Assembly (NCBI GenBank): GCA_964584665.1
Contig: CAZPAO010000005.1
Span: 62,001 to 126,000, forward strand
DNA: 64,000 bases
Reading direction: 5' to 3'
DNA from: DASUBN01 sp964584665
Lineage (GTDB): Bacteria; Pseudomonadota; Gammaproteobacteria; Natronospirales; REEB76
Both the position numbers and the translations under genes were made by a program. Shown here one piece after another: positions 42,488 through 52,627 of this stretch. The notes under the pieces were generated by a model. That model saw only the letters and a program-made list of their open reading frames with translations. It was not told the origin of the DNA and made no database searches. How positions within the stretch are numbered: the stretch's first letter is position 1; every line of letters begins with the position of its first letter.

Positions 42488-42614
42488 CTCGTATCACCCC
42501 ATTGTCGTTATGTCGCGCCGGTCCAGTATAGACGCTGGCCCCAGGCTGTAACAAAGCGCCGCGGGCGCCGGCGTATCATGTTTTCCCCCTCAAGACCCGC
42601 GCCAGGAGCCGCCC

Positions 42615-43010
42615 ATGACCAAGATCCACAAAGAGATACACGTCCATATCCCCTGTCCCGCCTGCGGCAAGACCGAGCGGGTGAAGCTGAAATGGGCCCA
42701 GAAGCACAAGTCCATGAAGTGCGGCGGCTGCAAGGGCAGCGTGGATCTCAGGGCCAACCCGGCCAAGAGCCTCATCGCCCGCACCGGCGAGCTGGTGGCC
42801 GCTTTCGAGAAGACCCTGGAGGCCCTGCACGCCGAGGCCAAGCGCGACGCCAAGTCCTTCGAGGCGAAGAAGAAGACCGCCAAGAAAGCCAAGAGCAAGC
42901 AGAAGGCGAAGCCCCGCAAGAAGGCTGCGAAGAAGCGCAGCTCGCGCAAGCCGCCGGTCGTCACGCCGCTCCTGCCTGAACCGGGCGTGGGCGCGGAGTT
43001 CACGGTCTAG
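42615..43010 (+). CDS. zinc-ribbon protein with lysine-rich tail
   Basis: 131 aa. A four-Cys zinc ribbon at residues 14-39 (CPAC...CGGC) is followed by a helical segment and a Lys/Ala-rich, histone-H1-like tail (about 80-113, KKTAKKAKSKQKAKPRKKAA). Such tails bind DNA or RNA non-specifically. Not a recognised family. Ribosome site AGGAG; TATCAT -10-like box about 40 bases upstream. Divergent from parA. Confidence 0.75.
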   Translation: MTKIHKEIHVHIPCPACGKTERVKLKWAQKHKSMKCGGCKGSVDLRANPAKSLIARTGELVAAFEKTLEALHAEAKRDAKSFEAKKKTAKKAKSKQKAKPRKKAAKKRSSRKPPVVTPLLPEPGVGAEFTV

Positions 43011-43131
43011 TCCACGGACACGTGCGGACATCTGGGAATAGGCGTCCCTGCGCGCGGGTACTGCTACAAGTCGTTACAAATTAACCCGAGGGTCCTCCGG
43101 AACTCTTGGTTAACATCGTACGTCTATCTCC

Positions 43132-44145
43132 GTGCATACGGTGACGGACCCAGGGACCTTGCAAGACATGCGCAGCCATCTGAGACAGCCGGAACAGCAT
43201 CTGCCCGCCACGCAGGACGGTGCCGCCGCGGCTTACTCGCTGCCGGCGCCGGACCTCGGCCATAGCGAGGTGGTGCATGACAGTTGGCGCGATTATTTCA
43301 GGAGCCTGCCGGCAGGGGCACGGCTGCTGGATATCGCCACCGGCATCGACGCGCTCTCGCTCATCGCCCGGGAAGTGTCCCGTGAACGGAGTCGCGGGTT
43401 CGAGGTGCACAGCCTCGACCAGGCCTCGACCCTGAACGCGCCGCCGCTGGTGCTGGACGGCATCCGCTTCCACGCGCGCCGCTACGACGAGACCACGCCC
43501 TTCGATGACGCGTACTTCGACGCGGTCACCGGCCAGTGGGCGCCGCCGGACGACGGCACCGCCGCTTCCGGCCTGATGGAGCTGCGCCGCATCCTGAAGC
43601 CCGGCGGCCGGGCCCGTTTCATATTCCATGCGGCCGGCGGCGCCACCTATGAGCAGTGCCTGGGGCGCATCCAGGCGGTGGACATGCTGTTGGGCGAGTT
43701 CCAGCTGCTCGCGCACGCGCGCCGCATGTTCGAGGTGGCCTTCACCCACGAGACGGCCCTGAGGCGCGACGTGCTGAGGTCCGCGCTGCTGGCCTTCGAG
43801 AGCCAGCGGCGTTACCTCGATGCCGTGCAGCAGATGCGCATGTGGAACCCGGGCACGCCGAACCCCAAGGCCGCGGAACAGGTGGTACAGCTCATCGACA
43901 GCTGCTGGCAGCGGCGCCAGGTGCTGAGCCTCGCTGAGATCATGGCGCACCTCGACCGGCTGGAAGAGCGGTTGAGGGCGGCGCAGGCGCGGCTGCGTGC
44001 CGTCTGCGCGCTCGCCGTGGATGAGACCCGCGCGCACCGCATCGGCCGCCTGTTCAAGGCCGCGGGTTTCGATAACGTGAAAGTCCGGCCCTTCCGGCTC
44101 CCCGTGGAGGATCTCCTCCTGGGCTGGGACCTCGTCGCTGCCTAG
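43132..44145 (+). CDS. class I SAM-dependent methyltransferase
   Basis: 337 aa from GTG 43132; an ATG at 43168 (13 bases after AGGGA) is an equally good start. Motif I is RLLDIATGIDALSL, motif post-I and the acidic loop follow (SLDQASTL), motif IV area TGQWAPPD, then LRRILKPGGRARFIFH. The C-terminal 130 residues are helical with a coiled-coil-like stretch (AEIMAHLDRLEERLRAAQARLRA). Substrate unknown. Its neighbour, the EAL phosphodiesterase, is on the same strand, separated by repeat copy D. Confidence 0.8.
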   Translation: MHTVTDPGTLQDMRSHLRQPEQHLPATQDGAAAAYSLPAPDLGHSEVVHDSWRDYFRSLPAGARLLDIATGIDALSLIAREVSRERSRGFEVHSLDQASTLNAPPLVLDGIRFHARRYDETTPFDDAYFDAVTGQWAPPDDGTAASGLMELRRILKPGGRARFIFHAAGGATYEQCLGRIQAVDMLLGEFQLLAHARRMFEVAFTHETALRRDVLRSALLAFESQRRYLDAVQQMRMWNPGTPNPKAAEQVVQLIDSCWQRRQVLSLAEIMAHLDRLEERLRAAQARLRAVCALAVDETRAHRIGRLFKAAGFDNVKVRPFRLPVEDLLLGWDLVAA

Positions 44146-44151
44146 AAAATG

Positions 44152-44260
44152 GATCTTTTGTCCGCTGGCGGCGTTGTAGGGCTCCTTCGCGATCCTCACG
44201 TAGTAAAGACTAGGCTCCGGTATGCTCAGTCGCCCGCGCCTAGCCAGCGAACAAAATCTC
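44152..44260 (+). repeat. dispersed palindromic intergenic repeat, copy D
   Basis: Starts seven bases after the methyltransferase stop. Arms GATCTTTTGTCCGCTGGC (44152-44169) and GCCAGCGAACAAAATCTC (44243-44260) pair at 15 of 18 positions. The diverged core is at 44197-44218 and CCTAGCC 20 nt later (44239-44245). The right arm matches copy B. The only copy of the four between co-directional genes. Confidence 0.7.
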
Positions 44261-44393
44261 TCATTTTTCGCCGTCTGTAGGTGCTTGGTTACATGACAGG
44301 CGGCGGTGTGCCTGTCTCGAAGATGTAACGTCTCCTTCACGTTCCAGGTCTACCTTGGATATCCAACCAAGAGACAGTGCAGGGGCACGCCCC

Positions 44394-45224
44394 ATGGAAC
44401 ACGAACTCGACGGCGAACTGGACTACATCCTCAAGTACCGCGTGCTGCAGACCCTCTACCAGCCGGTGCTGGATTCCGGCAGCGGCCGCGTGTTCGGTTA
44501 CGAAGCGCTGGTGCGAGGCCCCTCCAACAGCCCGCTGCATGCGCCGCTGCCGCTGATCGGCGCGGCCTCCAAGGCCGGGCGGCTGTTCGAGCTGGACCTG
44601 GTCTGCCGGGAACTCGCCATCCGCCGTTTCCGTGAACTGGACCTGCCCGGGCGCCTGTTCCTGAACGTGAGCCCCTTGAGCCTCATGGAGTCCACCTTCC
44701 GGCCCGGTGAGACCCTGCGGCTCCTGCACGAGGTGGGTCTCTCGCCGCGCCAGGTGGTGATCGAACTCACGGAGCAGCAGCCTCTCGAGGACTACGACAT
44801 CCTGAAGAGCGCCGTGGACCATTACACGGAAGCGGGCTTCGAGATCGCCATAGACGACCTGGGGGCGGGTTACGCGGGCTTGCGGCTCTGGTCCGAGCTG
44901 CGCCCCGCCTATGTGAAGATCGACCACCACTTCATCGAGAACATCAGCACCGACGCGGTGAAGCGCGAGTTCGTGCGTTCCATCCGCGAGATGGCGGCAC
45001 GCCTGGGGTGCAAGGTGGTGGCGGAGGGTATCGAATCCGAGGATGACTACGAGACCGTGCAGGCGCTCGGCGTGAAGCTGCACCAGGGTTATCACCTCGG
45101 CCGTCCGCTGCCTTCGCCCCTCAGGGACCACCCGGCGCCGGCGGAGAAGAACCTGACGTCATCGCAGCTGAAGATATCCCGTTATCTGGACGCGTTTCGC
45201 CGCTATTCCGAACTGAAGTCCTGA
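44394..45224 (+). CDS. stand-alone EAL domain c-di-GMP phosphodiesterase
   Basis: 276 aa, a single EAL domain with no sensor. Catalytic residues are complete: YEALVRGP, FLNVSPLSL, IELTEQQP, AIDDLGAGYAG, YVKIDHHF, VAEGIES and QGYHLGRP. Hydrolyses c-di-GMP to pGpG. Start ATG 44394 has AGGGG nine bases upstream; a TTG at 44355 would add 13 residues. Expected to oppose the two cyclases encoded at 18.5 and 24.5 kb. Confidence 0.92.
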   Translation: MEHELDGELDYILKYRVLQTLYQPVLDSGSGRVFGYEALVRGPSNSPLHAPLPLIGAASKAGRLFELDLVCRELAIRRFRELDLPGRLFLNVSPLSLMESTFRPGETLRLLHEVGLSPRQVVIELTEQQPLEDYDILKSAVDHYTEAGFEIAIDDLGAGYAGLRLWSELRPAYVKIDHHFIENISTDAVKREFVRSIREMAARLGCKVVAEGIESEDDYETVQALGVKLHQGYHLGRPLPSPLRDHPAPAEKNLTSSQLKISRYLDAFRRYSELKS

Positions 45225-45279
45225 CATCCCGCGGCCCGCGGGGGTAACATCGGCGGCATTCGCCACCGGTATACCCCCT

Positions 45280-45717
45280 ATGGACAAGCCGACGCTCCCC
45301 ACCCTCGGCCACTGCGCGCTAGCCTTCCTCATCGGCGCCGTGCTGCTGTTCGTGGAGGTCTACCTTGTGGGCATCTTCGCCCACTACTACATGCCGACAC
45401 AGGTGTTCCACGACGACCTGAGTCCCACGCATTTCTACCTGCGGGGGCTCGCGTTCTCGCTGCTTAATATCTGGATAGCGCCGTCGCTGCTGGCGGCCTG
45501 GCTGCTGGCATTGCTCAAGCCCCGCCGCTGGCTGCTCTACAGCGCCTGCGTGGTCCTACCGGGGATCATCGAGTTGGCGTGGGGTTTGGCGGCTATCCAG
45601 GGCATGAGCGTCGTGGAGTACGTCGTGACCGCCGAGAGCATCATACGCATCCTGCTGGTGCCGCTGTTCCTGTGGCTCATCTACGCCACCATCCGCCGGC
45701 ACACTGGTACGCCGTGA
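45280..45717 (+). CDS. hypothetical four-helix membrane protein
   Basis: 145 aa with four membrane helices (about residues 12-32, 60-80, 87-107, 118-138) and a polar loop after the first. No family recognised. It ends one base before the stop of the convergent response-regulator gene. A GGTATACC sequence lies directly before the start. Confidence 0.7.
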   Translation: MDKPTLPTLGHCALAFLIGAVLLFVEVYLVGIFAHYYMPTQVFHDDLSPTHFYLRGLAFSLLNIWIAPSLLAAWLLALLKPRRWLLYSACVVLPGIIELAWGLAAIQGMSVVEYVVTAESIIRILLVPLFLWLIYATIRRHTGTP

Positions 45718-45718
45718 T

Positions 45719-46617
45719 TCAGGCGCTCTTGCCTTGGCGCATCCGGTCGAGATAACCCAGTAGCTTCGTGGACAGCGCTGCCACCGGCGCGGATTCGTTC
45801 TTTTCCACCTGATACCGGTTCGCGAGCTGCGGCGCCGCCTTCATGGACTGGTGCCGGCGCGAGGCGGCTTCCAGGCTCATCTCCAGCAGGCCCCGGCGCG
45901 CGGGCTTGGGCAGGAAGCGGTAGATCTGGCCGTGGTTGATGAGGCTGCGCAGCGTCTCCACGTCCTGCAGTTGGGTCTGCACGATGGTCATCACCATCGG
46001 CTTGGTCTCCTTCAAGGCTTTCACCGCCGCGGAGATGTCGCGCCCGCGCAGGCGGATGTCGCAGACCACCACCGCGATGTCGTGGGCCGCGAGCAGGGCG
46101 AAGGCCTCATCCAGGTCCGCGCTGGAGCGCACCTCCCGCTCCTTGCCGCAGATGGCCTTCACCATCTCCACCACCGTCGGGTCCTCGTCGATCACGAGCA
46201 CGCCGCCCGGCGCGCCGCCGGCGTCCCCCGCCACGCCCTGCTCCAGGCTCACGGCGATCTGTGCCGCCTGGGTCACGGTGTTCATGATCTCCTTGGCGCT
46301 CCAGGGCTTGCTGAGATACCGGAAGATCTCGCCGTCGTTGACCGAGTCCACGATGGCCTGCAGGTCCGAGTAGCCCGTGAGCAGCAGGCGCATGGTGTTG
46401 GGGGAGACCTCCCGCACCTTGCGCAGCACTTCCACGCCGGTGATGGTGGGCATGCGCTGGTCGCTCACCACCACGTGGATGCGGTCGCGGCGCGCGATGT
46501 CCACCGCCTCGTGGCCGTCGGTGGTGGTGAATACCCTGAACCTGCCGCGGAACAACATCTCGAGCGAGCGCAGCACGCGCTCTTCGTCGTCCACCAACAG
46601 GATGCTGGCTCTCTCGT

Positions 46618-46621
<4 letters not shown>
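45719..46621 (-). CDS. dual-receiver response regulator
   Basis: 300 aa with two REC domains. The first (residues 7-120) has the acidic pair DD, phospho-acceptor Asp in VVSDQRMP and Lys in LSKPWS, and belongs to the RpfG/HupR-type receiver group. The second (about 140-255) has Asp in VVCDIRLRG and Lys in LPKPA. No DNA-binding or enzymatic output; a short helical tail follows. It must act through protein contacts or as a phosphate relay. The ATG overlaps the kinase stop by four bases. Confidence 0.87.
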
Positions 46622-47913
<1,292 letters not shown>

Positions 47914-48060
47914 GCTGGTATCGCTTAAGGTTCGTGGGCTCCCTCTCGCGTTCCAACATACCGGCGCTCTATGAACGGGCGGTTAAGTATTTATTGCAAT
48001 GTATCCATGCCGCATGGGCAAGGAATGCTCACATCGTGTCGCGTGGGTGACAGGCAGATG

Positions 48061-49119
48061 TCAGCGGGGGCCGGATTCTCTGGCAGCGGCCTCTAAAGCA
48101 GCGCGCACCTCGGCAGGGAAATCGAAGCTGTCTGAGTACATGCGTTGCGGATCGGCGCGGTGGGCCGGGAAGGCGGCGCGGGCCGCGTTCACCATGGGCG
48201 GCGGGCCCGAGAGATAGATGTCGTGGCCCGAGAGATCGGCGAAATCCGCCAGCACCGCGTCGTGCACGAAACCGGTGCGGCCCGTCCAACGGTCTTCGGG
48301 CATCGGCTCCGAGAGCACCGGCACGTAGCGGAAGCCGGGCTGGCTCGCGGCCCAGTCCTTCAGCTTCGCGTCCATATATAGGTCACGCGCCGCGCGCGCT
48401 CCCCAATAGAACACCACCTCGCGCTGGCGGTGGTTGTCGAAGAGGTGGCGCAGGATCGCGTGGATGGGGGCGAAGCCGGTGCCGCCCGCCATCATCACCA
48501 GCGGACGCTGCGAGTCCTCCCGCAGGAAGAAGGTGCCGAGGGGCCCCTGGATACGGAGCAGCGCGCCTTCCTTCAGGTGCTCGAACACCTCGCCGGAGAA
48601 CAAGCCGCCCGGCACGTGGCGCACGTGCAGTTCCAGCAGGTTGTCGTCGTGGGGAGGGTTCGCCAGCGAGAAGCTGCGGCGGTGGTTGTTGGGCAAGAGG
48701 ATGTCGATGTACTGGCCCGGCAGGAAGGCGAGCCGTTCCACCGCGGGCAGGCGGAGATACAAGCCCATCACGTCGTGGGCGAGCTTCTCGAGCTTCGCCA
48801 CGCGGCAGGGCATGGCCTTCACCCGGAGGTTCGCCATGGCCGTGACTTCCTGGGCCTCGATCTTGAGGTCCTCCTGCGGCACCGCGCGGCAGAGCAGCGT
48901 TTCACCCGTGTCCATCTCCAGCGCCGTCAGCGCCAGCGGTGAACCCTGGGGATACTCGCTCTTGCCCTCCAGCACGTGGGCGCGGCAGGTGCCGCAACTG
49001 CCGGTGCGGCAACCATAGGGAAGGTGCACACCCTGGCGCAGCGCAGCGGCGAGCACGGTCTCCCCATCCTCCACCTGGAAGGATCTGGACGAGGGCATGA
49101 GCGTGACGGTCTTGGACAT
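48061..49119 (-). CDS. 2Fe-2S/FAD NAD(P)H reductase, CDP-6-deoxyglucoseen-reductase-like
   Basis: 352 aa. An N-terminal plant-type ferredoxin domain with Cys at CRTGSCGTC and a later CRA, an FAD-binding barrel (RRSFSLANPP) and an NAD(P) domain (MAGGTGFAPI; YLSGPPPMV). The order matches AscD/phenol-hydroxylase-type reductases. No deoxysugar genes are close, so the electron acceptor is unknown. ATG 49119 is chosen by AAAGG five bases upstream; the longer frame upstream is not coding-like. Confidence 0.85.
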   Translation of the reverse strand: MSKTVTLMPSSRSFQVEDGETVLAAALRQGVHLPYGCRTGSCGTCRAHVLEGKSEYPQGSPLALTALEMDTGETLLCRAVPQEDLKIEAQEVTAMANLRVKAMPCRVAKLEKLAHDVMGLYLRLPAVERLAFLPGQYIDILLPNNHRRSFSLANPPHDDNLLELHVRHVPGGLFSGEVFEHLKEGALLRIQGPLGTFFLREDSQRPLVMMAGGTGFAPIHAILRHLFDNHRQREVVFYWGARAARDLYMDAKLKDWAASQPGFRYVPVLSEPMPEDRWTGRTGFVHDAVLADFADLSGHDIYLSGPPPMVNAARAAFPAHRADPQRMYSDSFDFPAEVRAALEAAARESGPR

Positions 49120-49235
49120 CGGGCCTTTCGAAAAGCAGCGGCCCCGACATCGCGGGGCCCCATCCATTATGCCTGATTCGCCGCGGGCCGCCGTGCATTG
49201 CCGCACGCGGCGGGATGCCCGCATAATCAGCGCAG

Positions 49236-50123
49236 ATGGAAGGAGCTACCCAGACCGGAGTCTTGATCATCGGCTGCGGCGACACCGGTCGCCGGCTGGC
49301 GGCCGTCTATCGCTCCGAGGGGCGCCTGGTGACGGGCGTGATCCGCTCCGAGGCCAGCGCCCGCGCCTTGGAAGCCGCTGGTATCCGCGCCATACGCACC
49401 GACCTGGACGGCAATACGCTGCCGAGCCTGCCCTCCGGCGGGGCCAAGCTCTTCTACTTCGCGCCCCCCGTGGACGTGGGCAAGGACGACGTGCGCATCG
49501 AGCGGCTGCTGGAGCACCTCGAACTCACGGGCCTGCCCTCGCGTTTCCTCTACATGAGCACCACCGGCGTCTACGGCGACTGCGAGGGCCGCTGGATAGA
49601 CGAGGAGGAACCGCTCAAGCCCTCCACCTACCGCGCGCAGCGGCGCATCGCCGCCGAGGAAGCGGTGCGGCACTGGTGCGGCAGCCACGGCATCCCCTGG
49701 ATGATCCTGCGGGTCCCCGCCATCTACGGCCCGGGCAAGCTGCTCACGGAACGGCTGAGGTCCGGCATGCCGACGGTCAAGCCCGAGGAGTGCAGCTTCA
49801 CCAACCGCATCCACATCGACGACCTCACCGCCGCCTGCCATGAGGTGATGGCCCACGCCCCAGGCGGCTCGGTGTACAACGTCAGCGACGGGCACCCATC
49901 CACCATCACCGACTATCTCTTCCTGCTGGCGGACCTCACGCGCATGCCGAAGCCACCGCTCATCTCCATGTCCGAGGCGGAGCGCATGCTCAGCCCCAGC
50001 ATCATGAGCTTCCTGAAAGAGTCCAAGCGCATCAAGAACGACAAGCTGCTGCAGGAGACCGGTCTCAAGCTCAAGTACCCGGACCTCCAGAGCGGCCTCA
50101 AGGCTTCACTCGCCCAGGCATGA
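49236..50123 (+). CDS. NAD(P)-dependent epimerase/reductase of the YeeZ-like SDR group
   Basis: 295 aa, extended SDR fold. Cofactor motif GVLIIGCGDTGRRLA (residues 8-22); MSTTGVYGDCEGRWIDEEEP is the active-site region of YeeZ-like proteins. The usual Tyr-x3-Lys appears as YRAQR, with Arg at the Lys position, as in this subgroup. Substrate unknown. A CATAAT box lies eight bases before ATG and no ribosome site is obvious, so translation could be nearly leaderless. Followed after 22 bp by the DUF969 gene. Confidence 0.8.
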   Translation: MEGATQTGVLIIGCGDTGRRLAAVYRSEGRLVTGVIRSEASARALEAAGIRAIRTDLDGNTLPSLPSGGAKLFYFAPPVDVGKDDVRIERLLEHLELTGLPSRFLYMSTTGVYGDCEGRWIDEEEPLKPSTYRAQRRIAAEEAVRHWCGSHGIPWMILRVPAIYGPGKLLTERLRSGMPTVKPEECSFTNRIHIDDLTAACHEVMAHAPGGSVYNVSDGHPSTITDYLFLLADLTRMPKPPLISMSEAERMLSPSIMSFLKESKRIKNDKLLQETGLKLKYPDLQSGLKASLAQA

Positions 50124-50145
50124 GCAGGGCGGCGCCAGAGACGGC

Positions 50146-50820
50146 ATGCTCCCCCTGATCGGCGTCGCCGTCGTCATCCTCGGTTTCGCGCTGCGGCTGA
50201 ACCCGCTCATGGTGGTGGTGGCTGCGGCGCTCGCGACCGGCTTCGCCGCGGGCATGGACCCGGTCGCCATCGTCACCGAGTTCGGCCGCGCCTTCACCCA
50301 GAACCGCTACATGGCTCTGATCTGGCTCACGCTGCCGGTGATCGGCATGCTGGAGAAGAACGGCCTCAAGGAGCGGGCCCAAGCGGTCATCGCCAAGGTG
50401 CAGGGGGCCACCACCGGGCGCGTGCTCACGGTCTACCTCTTCATCCGCCAGCTCACGGCGAGCCTGGGGCTCACGTCACTCGGCGGCCACGCCCAGATGG
50501 TGCGGCCGCTGGTGGCGCCCATGGCGGAGGCCGCCGCCGAGGCGCGTTACGGTGAACTGCCGGCAGACACGCGTAACCTGATCCGCGCCCATGCCGCCGC
50601 CACCGACAACGTGGGCGTCTTCTTCGGCGAGGACATCTTCATCGCCATGGGTTCGGTACTGCTCATCAAGGCCTTCCTGGACCAGAACGGCTACGAACTG
50701 ACGCCGCTCCAGATCGCGCTCTGGTCCATCCCCACCGCCGTCGCCGCCTTCCTCATCCACGGTGCGCGTCTCTGGTGGCTGGATCGGCGCCTGAAGGCCG
50801 CGCTGGAGAAGCGCGCTTGA
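50146..50820 (+). CDS. DUF969 family membrane protein
   Basis: 224 aa, six or so helices. The conserved polar segments TASLGLTSLGGHAQMVRPLV and HAAATDNVGVFFGEDIFIA match DUF969. It always occurs with DUF979, here directly downstream with a TTGA overlap; together they resemble a split permease of the ArsB/NhaD or C4-dicarboxylate type. Transported compound unknown. Confidence 0.85.
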   Translation: MLPLIGVAVVILGFALRLNPLMVVVAAALATGFAAGMDPVAIVTEFGRAFTQNRYMALIWLTLPVIGMLEKNGLKERAQAVIAKVQGATTGRVLTVYLFIRQLTASLGLTSLGGHAQMVRPLVAPMAEAAAEARYGELPADTRNLIRAHAAATDNVGVFFGEDIFIAMGSVLLIKAFLDQNGYELTPLQIALWSIPTAVAAFLIHGARLWWLDRRLKAALEKRA

Positions 50821-51773
50821 GCGCGCTGGACTTCATCTATTGGCTGCTCGGCCTCATGTTCGCGGCCGCCGCCTGGTTCAACCTGAAGGACAGCGGCAAC
50901 CCGAAGCGCTACAAACGCGCGTCGTTCTGGGGGCTCTATGCGGTCACCTTCCTCGCCGGAACGTGGTTGCCACCCTTCGTCACGGGTTGCCTCGCCATCG
51001 CCATGGCGCTGCTCGCGGGCATCGACGGCCTGGGCAAGGCCGGTGCCGTGGAAGCGGCGCCGGAGCAGCGGCGCGTCGCCGCTGCCCGCTTCGGCAACAA
51101 GCTGTTCGTGCCGGCGCTGCTCATCCCGCTGGTGACGGTGGCGGGCACGCTCATCCTGCAGGAGACGGTCACCCGCGGCCAGCCGCTGGTGGCGGCGAAG
51201 GACGCGACGCTGGTGGCCCTGGGGATAGCCGTGCTGGTGGCGCTGGCGGTGGGCCTTTGGATGCTGCGCCAGCCTTTCGCGGTGCCGCTCACGGAATCGA
51301 GGCGGCTCATGGACGCGGTCGGAGCGGTGGCGGTGCTGCCTCAGCTCTTGGCGGTGCTCGGCGCCATGTTCGCGCTGGCGGGCGTGGGCAAGATCGTGGC
51401 AGCTCAGGCGGGCTGGTTCATCCCGGTGGAGAACGACTTCACCGTGGTGCTGGCCTATTGCGCCGGCATGGCCCTGTTCACCTTGATCATGGGCAATGCC
51501 TTCGCCGCCTTCCCGGTGATGACCGCCGGCATCGGCTTGCCGCTCATCGTGCTCAAGCATCATGGCGACCCGGCGGTGATGGGCGCCATCGGCATGCTCG
51601 CAGGTTACTGCGGCACCCTCATGACGCCGCTCGCCGCCAACTTCAACATCGTGCCCGCGGCGTTATTGGAGTTGCCGGATCAGAACGGCGTGATCAAGGT
51701 GCAGATACCCACGGGTCTCGCGTTGCTGGTGGTCAACACCCTTCTCATGTACTTCTTGGTGTTCCGTCACTAA
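50817..51773 (+). CDS. DUF979 family membrane protein
   Basis: 318 aa from TTG 50817 (GGAG upstream), which overlaps the DUF969 stop. Nine or ten helices; MGNAFAAFPVMTAGIG and GMLAGYCGTLMTPLAANFN are typical of the family and look like re-entrant transporter loops. Partner of DUF969. The stop overlaps that of the convergent lipoprotein gene. Confidence 0.85.
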   Translation: MSALDFIYWLLGLMFAAAAWFNLKDSGNPKRYKRASFWGLYAVTFLAGTWLPPFVTGCLAIAMALLAGIDGLGKAGAVEAAPEQRRVAAARFGNKLFVPALLIPLVTVAGTLILQETVTRGQPLVAAKDATLVALGIAVLVALAVGLWMLRQPFAVPLTESRRLMDAVGAVAVLPQLLAVLGAMFALAGVGKIVAAQAGWFIPVENDFTVVLAYCAGMALFTLIMGNAFAAFPVMTAGIGLPLIVLKHHGDPAVMGAIGMLAGYCGTLMTPLAANFNIVPAALLELPDQNGVIKVQIPTGLALLVVNTLLMYFLVFRH

Positions 51774-52531
51774 TCCTTCCCGCCCGTCCCGACCAAGATG
51801 AATGAGGCGACGAAGTCCCTGAGTGCCGGGTCCATGGCGCGTATCTCCGCCTCGGGTCCGTCCGCGCACTGCGGGCAGTCGCCGGGCCAGGCGATGGAGA
51901 GCACCGCGGCGCGGTGCCGGGCCTTCAGGAAATAGAGGAAGTAATAGGCTGAAGGCTTGGCCGCGCCCTTCGGCGTCTGACTGTAGACGATGGACAGGGC
52001 CGGGCGGCCGTCCAGCGTGATGTCCTCACGCTGTACTTCCACCAGCGGCAAGCCCGCCGCCAGTCGCGTCTGGAAGCGCGCGCCCTTGATGGCGATGGCG
52101 GCGTACTGGTCCAGGGGCATGGAGGCATAGATGGGCTCCAGGTCCGTGACCACTTCGATGCCGTAGACCGGTCCTTTCACCACGCGCGGCGCGAACAGCA
52201 GGTAATCCTGCTGCGGGTAGTACTCCTCGTGGATGCCGAGCCCCGGCGGCGGCACCACGCTGAAAGTACCGTCCGCGGCGGTGTAGACACCGCCCTCCAG
52301 TGTGCCCTTCGGCGCGGCGTCGAAGGCGCCGTGCCGGTCCAGGGCGCGCACCCCCTCGCAGGTGAAGCCGTAGATGAAGTACACCGGCAGGAACAACACG
52401 TCATAGACGACGAAGCCACCGGCCTCGGGCCGCGGCTTGAGTTCGCAAGGGTTGTCGCCCGGCCGGTCCGGGCTGGAGGCGCAGCCGGCGAGCAGCGCGA
52501 AGAGGGCGCAGGCGATGACGGCTCGTCTCAT
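51770..52531 (-). CDS. hypothetical lipoprotein
   Basis: 253 aa. Signal with lipobox LLAGC (Cys16), then a domain without recognised family: FVVYDVLFLPVYFIYGFTCEG near residue 40 and a C-terminal half rich in strands. Start ATG 52531 with GGGGG six bases upstream; the frame upstream of this is not coding. Outer- or inner-membrane lipoprotein of unknown role. Confidence 0.7.
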   Translation of the reverse strand: MRRAVIACALFALLAGCASSPDRPGDNPCELKPRPEAGGFVVYDVLFLPVYFIYGFTCEGVRALDRHGAFDAAPKGTLEGGVYTAADGTFSVVPPPGLGIHEEYYPQQDYLLFAPRVVKGPVYGIEVVTDLEPIYASMPLDQYAAIAIKGARFQTRLAAGLPLVEVQREDITLDGRPALSIVYSQTPKGAAKPSAYYFLYFLKARHRAAVLSIAWPGDCPQCADGPEAEIRAMDPALRDFVASFILVGTGGKD

Positions 52532-52549
52532 GCGAAACCCCCAGATGCG

Positions 52550-52578
52550 AAAGGGAGAGTCTAAATGACTCTCCCTTT
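52550..52578 (-). terminator. terminator hairpin after the sulfotransferase gene
   Basis: AAAGGGAGAGTC (52550-52561), loop TAAAT, GACTCTCCCTTT (52567-52578): a 12-bp perfect stem flanked by A and T runs on both sides, 50 bases past the sulfotransferase stop. Confidence 0.75.
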
Positions 52579-52627
52579 CTTTCAGCATCACGGCCCGGTC
52601 AGGCCGAGAGATTCCGATCCGGCCTGA

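Noticed and set aside
52229..52564. Plus-strand frame opposite the lipoprotein gene at 51770-52531
   Set aside because: No motif; the minus strand has a lipobox and a ribosome site.
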